From Adineta vaga (lineage: Eukaryota > Rotifera): a DNA stretch of 64,000 bases. A program made the position numbers and the translations under genes. This document shows positions 1 through 12,700 of this stretch, one piece after another (position 1 is the first letter of the stretch; every line of letters begins with the position of its first letter). Location of the stretch: the NCBI GenBank assembly GCA_021613535.1, contig CP075497.1:12710001-12774000 (forward strand), read 5' to 3'. The notes under the pieces were generated by a model, which was given only the letters and a program-made list of their open reading frames with translations, did no database searches and was not told the origin of the DNA.

Positions 1-728
1 TTTCTGGTCATATTATACAATAAAACCTGTGAATGGTATTTTTTAGTGACTATGCTGCTTCTTTGGACAAGTAAAGTTGTTCGTATTAACTGGTAAATCA
101 AGAGAAATAGTGAAATCGAATCTAGGAAAAAAATTTCCATGTAATGCCTTATTAACAGGTTCATCGTTCTTTGCGAAGATCGGGTCATAGAAAACACCAT
201 TCTTCGAACGTCCAGGCTTACTTACCTGCTAATTCATCACTATCTCCCAACGAATTCTCCTCGTACTTCCAATTGTTGTTATCCCCCTATCATTTATTCC
301 CATTACGCTCCATATTGCGCTCATCACATTTCAACTCAGCACTGAATATACTATACAAACGAGATATGTATTCCATTCCAATTCGCAGCATGCTAAACAT
401 CCAGAAATGAGCGACATGCGTACGAGCACATCATGGAATATGCGAACATAGTGTTACACTCTCATTACTCAGCTTCAATATATCTATTATTCTACTTCGT
501 GGCAGTGCTCTATCAACCATAAATAACATAATCATATTCCTAAGACCATCTTCTCATTCTCCTACAATATCCAACAGCAAAAAGACCTCACTCCCATTGT
601 CCGCCTTTGAAAATAAAGCTTCAGCCAACAGCTCTAAGTCAACCCAACAACTACCAAAACTCACGGATCATTATGAACGCAACTTATTCCAAAAGAACCT
701 TCATTTCTAACAAATATACGCAACGCTC
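1..728. other. 3' flank of the giant repeat gene, no gene seen
   Basis: This stretch lies downstream of the stop codon of the minus-strand repeat gene. The short ORFs here carry no recognisable domain and no convincing splice signals. It presumably holds the 3' UTR and intergenic DNA. Confidence 0.5.
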
Positions 729-3700
729 TCACACAGAATCACAACTCTTACTTTGTTTCGGCAATTTGGTTGTTCCATGTGGAGCAGCAGTAGCTTTAGA
801 TGGATGAGCAGCCTTGGTGGTTCCTTGTGGAGCACCTGTGGCTTTCGATGGTTCTGCAGACTTGGTGGTTCCAGCTGGTTTGGGTTGTTTGCTTGATTTC
901 TTTTCATCACTTTCACTCGAAGCCTTGCCACCCTTTGTTGGTTGACCAGATTTGGTTGTTCCATGTGGAGCAGCAGTAGCTTTAGATGGTTGAGCAGCTT
1001 TGGTTGTTCCTTGTGGAGCACCTGTGGCTTTCGATGGTTCTGCAGCCTTGGTGGTTCCAGCTGGTTTGGGTTGTTTGCTCGATTTCTTTTCATCACTTTC
1101 ACTCGAAGCTTTACCACCCTTTGTTGGTTGACCAGATTTGGTTGTTCCATGTGGAGCAGCAGTAGCTTTAGATGGTTGAGCAGCTTTGGTGGTTCCTTGT
1201 GGAGCACCTGTGGCTTTCGATGGTTCTGCAGCCTTGGTGGTTCCAGCTGGTTTCGGTTGTTTGCTCGATTTCTTTTCATCACTTTCACTCGAAGCCTTGC
1301 CACCCTTTGTTGGTTGACCAGATTTGGTTGTTCCATGTGGAGCACCTGTGGCTTTCGATGGTTCTGCAGCCTTGGTGGTTCCAGCTGGTTTGGGTTGTTT
1401 GCTCGATTTCTTTTCATCACTTTCACTCGAAGCTTTACCACCCTTTGTTGGTTGACCAGATTTGGTTGTTCCATGAGGAGCAGCTGTAGCTTTAGATGGT
1501 TGAGCAGCTTTGGTTGTTCCTTGTGGAGCACCTGTGGCTTTCGATGGTTGACCAGCTTTGGTGGTTCCAGCAGGTTTGGGCTGTTTGCTTGACTTGTTTT
1601 CATCACTTTCACTCGAAGCTTTACCACCCTTTGTTGGTTGACCAGATTTGGTTGTTCCATGTGGAGCAGCAGTAGCTTTAGATGGTTGAGCAGCTTTGGT
1701 TGTTCCTTGTGGAGCACCTGTGGCTTTCGATGGTTCTGCAGCCTTGGTGGTTCCAGCTGGTTTGGGTTGTTTGCTTGATTTCTTTTCATCACTTTCACTC
1801 GCAGCTTTACCACCCTTTGTTGGTTGACCAGATTTGGTTGTTCCATGTGGAGCAGCAGTAGCTTTAGATGGTTGAGCAGCTTTGGTGGTTCCTTGTGGAG
1901 CACCTGTGGCTTTCGATGGTTCTGCAGCCTTGGTGGTTCCAGCTGGTTTGGGTTGTTTGCTTGATTTCTTTTCATCACTTTCACTTGAAGCCTTGCCACC
2001 CTTTGTTGGTTGACCAGATTTGGTTGTTCCATGTGGAGCAGCAGTAGCTTTAGATGGTTGAGCAGCTTTGGTGGTTCCTTGTGGAGCACCTGTGGCTTTC
2101 GATGGTTCTGCAGCCTTGGTGGTTCCAGCTGGTTTGGGTTGTTTGCTTGATTTCTTTTCATCACTTTCACTTGAAGCCTTGCCACCCTTTGTTGGTTGAC
2201 CAGATTTGGTTGTTCCATGAGGAGCAGCTGTAGCTTTAGATGGTTGAGCAGCTTTGGTTGTTCCTTGTGGAGCACCTGTGGCTTTCGATGGTTGACCAGC
2301 TTTGGTGGTTCCAGCAGGTTTGGGCTGTTTGCTTGACTTGTTTTCATCACTTTCACTCGAAGCTTTACCACCCTTTGTTGGTTGACCAGATTTGGTTGTT
2401 CCATGAGGAGCAGCAGTAGCTTTAGAAGGTTGAGCAGCTTTGGTGGTTCCTTGTGGAGCACCTGTGGCTTTCGATGGTTCTGCAGCCTTGGTGGTTCCAG
2501 CTGGTTTGGGTTGTTTGCTCGATTTCTTTTCATCACTTTCACTTGAAGCCTTGCCACCCTTTGTTGGTTGACCAGATTTGGTTGTTCCATGTGGAGCACC
2601 TGTGGCTTTCGATGGTTCTGCAGCCTTGGTGGTTCCAGCTGGTTTGGGTTGTTTGCTTGATTTCTTTTCATCACTTTCACTCGAAGCCTTGCCACCCTTT
2701 GTTGGTTGACCAGATTTGGTTGTTCCATGTGGAGCAGCAGTAGCTTTAGATGGTTGAGCAGCTTTGGTGGTTCCTTGTGGAGCACCTGTGGCTTTCGATG
2801 GTTCTGCAGCCTTGGTGGTTCCAGCTGGTTTGGGTTGTTTGCTTGATTTCTTTTCATCACTTTCACTTGAAGCCTTGCCACCCTTTGTTGGTTGACCAGA
2901 TTTGGTTGTTCCATGTGGAGCAGCAGTAGCTTTAGATGGTTGAGCAGCTTTGGTGGTTCCTTGTGGAGCACCTGTGGCTTTCGATGGTTCTGCAGCCTTG
3001 GTGGTTCCAGCTGGTTTCGGTTGTTTGCTCGATTTCTTTTCATCACTTTCACTCGAAGCCTTGCCACCCTTTGTTGGTTGACCAGATTTGGTTGTTCCAT
3101 GTGGAGCACCTGTGGCTTTCGATGGTTCTGCAGCCTTGGTGGTTCCAGCTGGTTTGGGTTGTTTGCTTGATTTCTTTTCATCACTTTCACTTGAAGCCTT
3201 GCCACCCTTTGTTGGTTGACCAGATTTGGTTGTTCCATGTGGAGCAGCAGTAGCTTTAGATGGTTGAGCAGCTGTCGTCGTAACAGGTTTTTGTGATGCT
3301 TTAGCACCAGTTGTCTTCTTTTCGTCGCTCTCTGAGCTTGAGCTAGAGTCATCTTCATCGGGTTGATTTTCATTGGTGACTGTGTCGTGCAAGTCCTTGT
3401 CCTTGCATGTGTCTTTCAATGAGTCGATCACTTGTTTTTGTTGGGCTTTACCGCATGGAAGTTTGTAGTGGAATTCGGTTGCCTTCTTGTCACCAGCGGT
3501 CTTCACGATTTGAACTTTATCGGTGAATTTGACACCGAGTTTGTTGAGACGGCCATGGAGAAGGTTAGTGAGGGTACCACCGACATTGCCGCATCGAGAT
3601 GGTTTACGGGCGAAACGTGTTGCATGACATCCACCGACACGGATGACACCTGTAACTGTGTTCTCGTCTTGAGCTTGAACTTTGTGGTCTTTGTCGCAAT

Positions 3701-6700
3701 CGACTGTGGCGGGTTTGCTTGGTTTGAGTGTCTTGCCTGATTTAGAGGTGACTTTCTTTGTTGGAGCAGCAGATGCTGGTTTCTGTGTTGGGGCAGCAGA
3801 TGCTGGTTTCTGTGAAGCCTTAGCACCAGTTGTCTTCTTTTCGTCGCTCTCTGAGCTTGAGCTAGAGTCATCTTCATCTGGTTGATTTTCATTGGTGACT
3901 GTATCGTGCAAGTCCTTGTCCTTGCATGTGTCTTTCAATGAGTCGATCACTTGTTTTTGTTGGGCTTTACCACATGGAAGTTTATAGTGGAATTCAGTTG
4001 CTTTCTTGTCACCAGCTGTCTTCACGATTTGTACTTTATCGGTGAATTTGACACCGAGTTTGTTGAGACGGCCATGGAGAAGGTTAGTGAGGGTACCACC
4101 GACATTGCCGCATCGAGATGGTTTACGAGCGAAACGTGTTGCATGACATCCACCGACACGGATGACACCTGTAACTGTGTTCTCGTCTTGAGCTTGAACT
4201 TTGTGGTCTTTGTCGCAATCGACTGTGGCGGGTTTGCTTGGTTTGAGTGTCTTGCCTGATTTCGATGTGACTTTCTTGGTTGGAGCGGCTGTTGCTGGTT
4301 TCTGTGTTGGAGCAGCAGATGCTGGTTTCTGTGTTGGAGCAGCAGATGCTGGTTTCTGTGTTGGGGCAGCAGATGCTGGTTTCTGTGAAGCCTTAGCACC
4401 AGTTGTCTTCTTTTCGTCGCTCTCTGAGCTTGAGCTAGAGTCATCTTCATCTGGTTGATTTTCATTGGTGACTGTATCGTGCAAGTCCTTGTCCTTGCAT
4501 GTGTCTTTCAATGAGTCGATCACTTGTTTTTGTTGGGCTTTGCCGCATGGAAGTTTGTAGTGGAATTCAGTTGCCTTCTTGTCACCAGCTGTCTTCACGA
4601 TTTGAACTTTGTCGGTGAATTTGACACCGAGTTTGTTGAGACGGCCATGGAGAAGGTTGGTGAGGGTACCACCGACATTACCGCATCGAGATGGTTTACG
4701 AGCGAAACGTGTTGCATGACATCCACCGACACGGATGACACCTGTGACTGTGTTGTCGTCTTGAGCTTGAACTTTGTGGTCTTTGTCGCAATCAACTGTG
4801 GCAGGTTTGCTTGGTTTGAGTGTCTTGCCTGATTTCGATGTGACTTTCTTTGTTGGAGCAGCAGTTGCTGGTTTAGCTGTGTTGGAGCAGCAGATGCTGG
4901 TGTTGGGCAGCAGATGCTGGTTTCTGCTTTTTGTGAAGCCTTAGCACCAGTTGTCTTCTTTTCGTCGCTCTCTGAGCTTGAGCTAGAGTCATCTTCATCT
5001 GGTTGATTTTCATTGGTGACTGTATCGTGCAAGTCCTTGTCCTTGCATGTGTCTTTCAATGAGTCGATCACTTGTTTTTGTTGGGCTTTGCCGCATGGAA
5101 GTTTGTAGTGGAATTCAGTTGCCTTCTTGTCACCAGCTGTCTTCACGATTTGAACTTTGTCGGTGAATTTGACACCGAGTTTGTTTAGACGGCCGTGGAG
5201 AAGATTGGTGAGGGTACCACCGACATTACCGCATCGAGATGGTTTACGAGCGAAACGTGTTGCATGACATCCACCGACACGGATGACACCTGTAACTGTG
5301 TTGTCGTCTTGAGCTTGAACATTATGATCTTTGTCGCAATCAACTGTGGCAGGTTTGCTTGGTTTGAGTGTCTTGCCTGATTTTGATGTAACAGCCTTGG
5401 TTGGAGCAGCTGTTGCTGGTTTGGCTGTTGTTGGAGCAGCGGTAGCTGGAGCAGCTGTGGCTGCTTTTTGTGTAGCCTTAGCACCAGTTGTCTTCTTTTC
5501 ATCACTCTCAGAGCTTGAGCTAGAGTCATCTTCATCTGGTTGATTTTCATTGGTGACTGTATCGTGCAAGTCCTTGTCCTTGCATGTGTCTTTCAATGAG
5601 TCGATCACTTGTTTTTGTTGGGCTTTGCCGCATGGAAGTTTGTAGTGGAATTCAGTTGCTTCTTGTCACCAGCTGTCTTCACGATTTGAACTTTGTCGGT
5701 GAATTTGACACCGAGTTTGTTGAGACGGCCGTGGAGAAGATTGGTGAGGGTACCACCGACATTACCGCATCGAGATGGTTTACGAGCGAAACGGGTTGCA
5801 TGACATCCACCGACACGAATGACACCTGTGACTGTGTCGTCTTGAGCTTGAACTTTATGATCTTTGTCGCAATCAACTGTGGCAGGTTTGCTTGGTTTGA
5901 GTGTCTTGCCTGATTTCGATGTGACTTTCTTTGTTGGAGCAGCAGTTGCTGGTTTAGCGGTTGTTGGAGCAGCGGTTGCTGGAGCAGCTGTGGCTGCTTT
6001 TTGTGTAGCCTTAGCACCAGTTGTCTTCTTTTCGTCACTCTCAGAGCTTGAGCTAGAGTCATCTTCATCTGGTTGATTTTCATTGGTGACTGTATCGTGC
6101 AAGTCCTTGTCCTTGCATGTGTCTTTCAATGAGTCGATCACTTGTTTTTGTTGGGCTTTGCCGCATGGAAGTTTGTAGTGGAATTCAGTTGCCTTCTTGT
6201 CACCAGCTGTCTTCACGATTTGAACTTTGTCGGTGAATTTGACACCGAGTTTGTTTAGACGGCCGTGGAGAAGATTGGTGAGGGTACCACCGACATTACC
6301 GCATCGAGATGGTTTACGAGCGAAACGTGTTGCATGACATCCACCGACACGGATGACACCTGTGACTGTGCTGTCGTCTTGAGCTTGAACTTTGTGGTCT
6401 TTGTCGCAGTCGACTGTGGCAGGTTTGCTTGGTTTGAGTGTCTTGCCTGATTTCGATGTGACTTTCTTTGTTGGAGCAGCAGTTGCTGGTTTTTGTGTTG
6501 CCGCAGCAGTTGCTGGAGCAGCTGTGGCTGCTTTTTGTGTAGCCTTAGCACCAGTTGTCTTCTTTTCATCACTCTCAGAGCTTGAGCTAGAGTCATCTTC
6601 ATCGGGTTGATTTTCATTGGTGACTGTATCGTGCAAGTCCTTGTCCTTGCATGTGTCTTTCAATGAGTCGATCACTTGTTTTTGTTGGGCTTTGCCGCAT

Positions 6701-9700
6701 GGAAGTTTGTAGTGGAATTCAGTTGCCTTCTTGTCACCAGCTGTCTTCACGATTTGAACTTTGTCGGTGAATTTGACACCGAGTTTGTTTAGACGGCCGT
6801 GGAGAAGATTGGTGAGGGTACCACCGACATTACCGCATCGAGATGGTTTACGAGCGAAACGTGTTGCATGACATCCACCGACACGGATGACACCTGTGAC
6901 TGTGTTGTCGTCTTGAGCTTGAACTTTGTGGTCTTTGTCGCAATCGACTGTGGCAGGTTTGCTTGGTTTGAGTGTCTTGCCTGATTTCGATGTGACTTTC
7001 TTTGTTGGAGCAGCAGTTGCTGGTTTCTGAGTGGCTGGTTTTTGTGTTGGTGCAGCTGTGGCTGCTTTTTGTGTAGCCTTAGCACCAGTTGTCTTCTTTT
7101 CATCACTCTCAGAGCTTGAGCTAGAGTCATCTTCATCTGGTTGATTTTCATTGGTGACTGTATCGTGCAAGTCCTTGTCCTTGCATGTGTCTTTCAATGA
7201 GTCGATCACTTGTTTTTGTTGGGCTTTGCCGCATGGAAGTTTGTAGTGGAATTCAGTTGCCTTCTTGTCACCAGCTGTCTTCACGATTTGAACTTTGTCG
7301 GTGAATTTGACACCGAGTTTGTTTAGACGGCCGTGGAGAAGATTGGTGAGGGTACCACCGACATTACCGCATCGAGATGGTTTACGAGCGAAACGTGTTG
7401 CATGACATCCACCGACACGGATGACACCTGTGACTGTGCTGTCGTCTTGAGCTTGAACTTTGTGGTCTTTGTCGCAGTCGACTGTGGCAGGTTTGCTTGG
7501 TTTGAGTGTCTTGCCTGATTTCGATGTGACTTTCTTTGTTGGAGCAGCAGTTGCTGGTTTAGCGGTTGTTGGAGCAGCGGTTGCTGGAGCAGCTGTGGCT
7601 GCTTTTTGTGTAGCCTTAGCACCAGTTGTCTTCTTTTCATCACTCTCAGAGCTTGAGCTAGAGTCATCTTCATCTGGTTGATTTTCATTGGTGACTGTAT
7701 CGTGCAAGTCCTTGTCCTTGCATGTGTCTTTCAATGAGTCGATCACTTGTTTTTGTTGGGCTTTGCCGCATGGAAGTTTGTAGTGGAATTCAGTTGCCTT
7801 CTTGTCACCAGCTGTCTTCACGATTTGAACTTTGTCGGTGAATTTGACACCGAGTTTGTTGAGACGGCCATGGAGAAGGTTGGTGAGGGTACCACCGACA
7901 TTGCCGCATCGAGATGGTTTACGAGCGAAACGTGTTGCATGACAGCCACCGACACGAATGACACCTGTGACTGTGTTATCGTCTTGCGATTGGACTTTGT
8001 GGTCTTTGTCGCAATCAACTGTGGCAGGTTTGCTTGGTTTGAGTGTCTTGCCTGATTTTGATGTAACAGCCTTGGTTGGAGCAGCTGTTGCGGGTTTCTG
8101 TGTTGGTGCAGCTGTTGCTGGTTTGGCTGTTGTTGGAGCAGCGGTTGCTGGAGCAGCTGTGGCTGCTTTTTGTGTAGCCTTAGCACCAGTTGTCTTCTTT
8201 TCATCACTCTCAGAGCTTGAACTAGAGTCATCTTCATCGGGTTGATTTTCCTTGGTGCATGTATCGTGCAAGTCCTTGTCCTTGCATGTGTCTTTCAATG
8301 AGTCGATCACTTGTTTTTGTTGGGCTTTACCACATGGAAGTTTGTAGTGGAATTCAGTTGCTTTCTTGTCACCAGCTGTCTTCACGATTTGAACTTTGTC
8401 GGTGAATTTGACACCGAGTTTGTTGAGACGGCCTTGGAGAAGGTTGGTGAGGGTACCACCGACATTGCCGCATCGAGATGGTTTACGAGCGAAACGTGTT
8501 GCATGACAGCCACCGACACGAATGACACCTGTGACTGTGTTATCGTCTTGCGATTGGACTTTGTGGTCTTTGTCGCAATCAACTGTGGCAGGTTTGCTTG
8601 GTTTGAGTGTCTTGCCTGATTTCGATGTGACTGCCTTGGTTGGAGCTGCAGTTGCTGGTTTGGCTGTTGTTGGAGCAGCGGTTGCTGGTTTGGCGGTTGT
8701 TGCAGCGGCAGTTGCTGGTTTGGCGGTTGTTGCAGCGGCAGTTGCTGGTTTGGCGGTTGTTGCAGCAGCAGTTGCTGGTTTAGCTGTTGAGGCTGCAGTG
8801 TTTCCGGGTTTTCCGGATGCACGTGTGGTTTCTTCGGAACTACTGCTGTCGCTGTCATCATCATCGTCGCGTTTGAGCGACTCTTTTTCAATGGTTTTCT
8901 TCACCTAAAGGGAAGTTTATTGAGGAATTATTTCGTCGTGAGAGAATAAAGTTTTTTTTTGGAAGTTATGTTATGTATAAAATTTGCCGTGGTATAGGTC
9001 AAATTTGTTTTTTTTAAGCTTGAATGAGCAGAGACTGTTAGTCTGGTGTTGAATTCGTTTGTTTTGCTGTCTTGTTTTTGTTCTGTTAACGTGTGAAAGT
9101 AGAGTGGGATGATATGCTAGATTTTTTTCTCACAGTTTTCGTTTAATGTCATGTCGGTTTAGGTAGAATTCAGCGTGAAAATGCTTGTTGTGCGGAAAAA
9201 GGTATCCATGTACTTTACTGTGGTTTTGCGTTAGGAAGGGTGCCTAGTGCTGTGGAATGGGTGGCACGATTGAGATCAACAGATGATCGCTTCGTGGTTT
9301 ATACTAGTTTTGATTAGACATTCTATAGCACGATCGCTTTCAGTTTCGAAAGGTGTCGTCACTTATGTTTGTTAATCAATCGTGCTGTCGTTTTCACATT
9401 AACATATTCACGAAATAGTAGGAAAAAGACTACGAAGTTATGAAAGGTTTGCGAAAGTTTACCGCTTACGTGATCGTTCGGTTCCCTTACGCACCTTTCG
9501 TTTGCGGCGCAGTTTCTTTTGTAAAATTTTGTTTTTACGAACCTCATTCGGTCGATCACTATATAAGTATGCCAAAGCGAGACTTTTCTTCCGGCGTGTA
9601 ATTGTTATAATTATTCTTTTGCCGAACGGGTGCATGTAAATGAAAGTTTTAGTAAACTAGCCGTGTCGTAGGGTCGAAAGACACAGTGTAGTTGTATTTT

Positions 9701-12700
9701 TCGATGATTTTCTCACTGCACTGTTGTCAATTGAATAGAGAAAGTTCTAAAAGCGAGAGCGGTTTTAGCGTTGGAAACGTTCTCTTCTGAGGTCAGGTAT
9801 AGTTCTAGAGTACCCAAACTCTTTCTAATATAAGCAGGATGATGCTCCGTAAACAAGGGCGTCCAGTGTCAGATCACGTGATTAAATGTAAGTGTCAGAT
9901 AAAGAATGTTGAGGTAGAGCTAAATATTGAGATTCAGTTTAGTAGCGTTTGTACAAATTCTGCCGATAGAGATGCGTTCATACAGCGAGAAGATTTTTTG
10001 ACATAACAAAAATAACTAGTGATTTGATTCTTAAAACTGAGAAGATGTCTTTGCTATGGGTAATCAGTTTAACATGGGATACGAGCGTAATTTCGTAACG
10101 CCTTTTTATCAGGAAAATATGATGTTTCATGAAAACTTAATATTTGGAAAGCTTTTGAACTTATGGAAGACATGAGCAATGTTGCCCAATGCGTGATGGA
10201 CAAGAATGAACTATTCCGAACACGAAAACGGTACGTATATAAGTACAACCGAAATGATACACTGATACTAGTACTTCGAATATTCTGCTCGTTTTTTATA
10301 GCAAGTTCAAACTGTTCTTTGGGAAACTGAAATATGCATTATCAGCTGTGATCTGTTCGGAAGATATGAATGTCACACGACGATTCATCAAAAAACTCAA
10401 AACAGGAAATTACATAAATCTGAAAAGCTTACGTCTTTCCTATTATAGAATCTTTGTCATGTACATCATCAAATTACCGATTTCTTCGGAGTTTGATGAC
10501 TATTCTGCTTGATTACACTCATAATGTTTCAATCTAGTATTATAAACTCTGAGTTTCCAGCTAGTTAAATACTTCTGACAGAAGATCTACGATGGATCTG
10601 CTTTTGCCTGAAATAGGCGATTTAGAATTCATTATTCTTACCTCGTCATCTTTACATGTTTTCTTCAAAGCTGCTTTTGCTTTTGATTGTTCTGCTTTTG
10701 GTACATTAACAGTGTACGAAAATACAGTGTGTGTTTTGTTTCCAGTAAGAACTTTTACACTACATGGATAATTAACCTTTGTACCATGGAGCTGTTGGAA
10801 GTAGTTTCGAAGTTGTGTACAAACAGTTGATGAAAGAGCAGCAAGACGTGTTGCATTGTTAGCAAATCGTTTTTCGCAAGGACAATCTTGAACAACAATT
10901 TTACCAGTTAATGTCTGATCTTGTTCTTCAATATCATCGTCATCGCAATTCTTGACTTGAACTGTGCGTGTGGTTGCTGGTGGTCTCTTTGTTACACCGG
11001 CTTGAGTAGGTTTCTTTGTAGCTAGAAAATCAATGAAATTATAATTATTTAAACTGTAGTCTTTGTTTGGACAGAAACCTATGTAAGATCATATCTCTTC
11101 CTGAAAAGTGTGTTTTTACTTTCCATAGTGAAAACATAAGAAACTAGGAGATCTATGCGAGATACCTCAGTTACTGGTCGATATCTCATTATAGAGGGTG
11201 GGCTCTCAGTTAATTGGTGACAAGAAATTTAAATATTTCAATTATCTGTAAAAACTCACCGAGTAAAAACTATTATAAGTATTACAGATTAACTTAAAGG
11301 TTTTGTCACAAGAGAAACATTAGTGAACAGAAATACAAGTTAGTGAACTCGACGGAAAAACGTTTTCATGCATTTTTAGACGCTCTGAGATGGATTGATG
11401 TGTGTGAATGGAGACCAAACATTTAGCATTTGGTCACGATCAGGCCCATTCTCAAAATGCGCAACGTATTTCACTTGTTGTGTTCGAGATTCATTTAACA
11501 AAACCTTTCTACAAAAGTAGGTTGATCGTGAATTTAACCCACTGGCCTCTCAGATCCCATTCTTTCATACTAACTGGTCACTTTCTCAGGAAATATTCCT
11601 AAAAATATTTAGAACCAAAACAAGCTTGCAGATACTCATCAGCCGAACCACTCAATAAACCCATGGTATTCAACATTAAATTCTGAACCATACCCGAAAA
11701 GGTCTCAAAAAGTAAACCAAGGTCTATAGATATTAATTCAAACACTGCATTACTCATGAAAAATTTCACCTTATTTAACACTTAGCACGATCGAAAATTT
11801 TACACTTCTTATTAAACATTTTTTCATGGTATACTTTCTACACATATCATAAACTGAAGTACGTAAAATAATCAAATCGATATTCACCAACTAACTTTGG
11901 ATCGCTATAAATGGCAACATAATTTCTATTTAATCTTAAAACTTCTGAAGACAGTGAAACTTTAGAAAACTTACTTGTCTTCACTGTAGTTTTGGCTGTT
12001 GTTGGTTTTTCGGTAGGTTTGGCTGTCGTGGCCTTTTCCGTAGCAGCAGCCGTGGCTGCCTTTTGTGTAGCCTTAGCACCAGTTGTCTTCTTTTCATCAC
12101 TCTCAGAGCTTGAGCTAGAGTCATCTTCATCGGGTTGATTTTCCTTGGTGCATGTATCGTGCAAGTCCTTGTCCTTGCATGTGTCTTTCAATGAGTCGAT
12201 CACTTGTTTTTGTTGGGCTTTACCACATGGAAGTTTATAGTGGAATTCAGTTGCTTTCTTGTCACCAGCTGTCTTCACGATTTGAACTTTGTCGGTGAAT
12301 TTGACACCGAGTTTGTTGAGACGGCCTTGGAGAAGGTTGGTGAGGGTACCACCGACATTGCCGCATCGGGATGGTTTACGAGCGAAACGTGTTGCATGAC
12401 AGCCACCGACACGAATGACACCTGTGACTGTGTTATCGTCTTGCGATTGGACTTTGTGGTCTTTGTCGCAATCAACTGTGGCAGGTTTGCTTGGTTTGAG
12501 TGTCTTGCCTGATTTCGATGTAACAGCCTTGGTTGGAGCAGCTGTTGCGGGTTTCTGTGTTGGTGCAGCTGTTGCTGGTTTGGCTGTTGTTGGAGCAGCG
12601 GTTGCTGGAGCAGCTGTGGCTGCACCAGTTGTCTTCCATCACTCTCAGAGCTTGAACTAGAGTCATCTTCATCGGGTTGATTCTCCTTGGTGCATGTATC

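Noticed and set aside
942-1592. Plus-strand Trp/Phe/Ser-rich ORFs over the repeat arrays (also 2892-3170, 3432-3740 and similar to 13.6 kb)
   Set aside because: These are antisense shadows of repeat units. They recur with the same period as the coding repeats and have no start or splice logic.
707-3373. 888-codon minus-strand ORF overlapping the tail array
   Set aside because: It is the same repeat DNA read in a shifted frame (Leu/Gln/Asn-rich nonsense). The +2 frame is open only because the 186-bp units lack stops in it.
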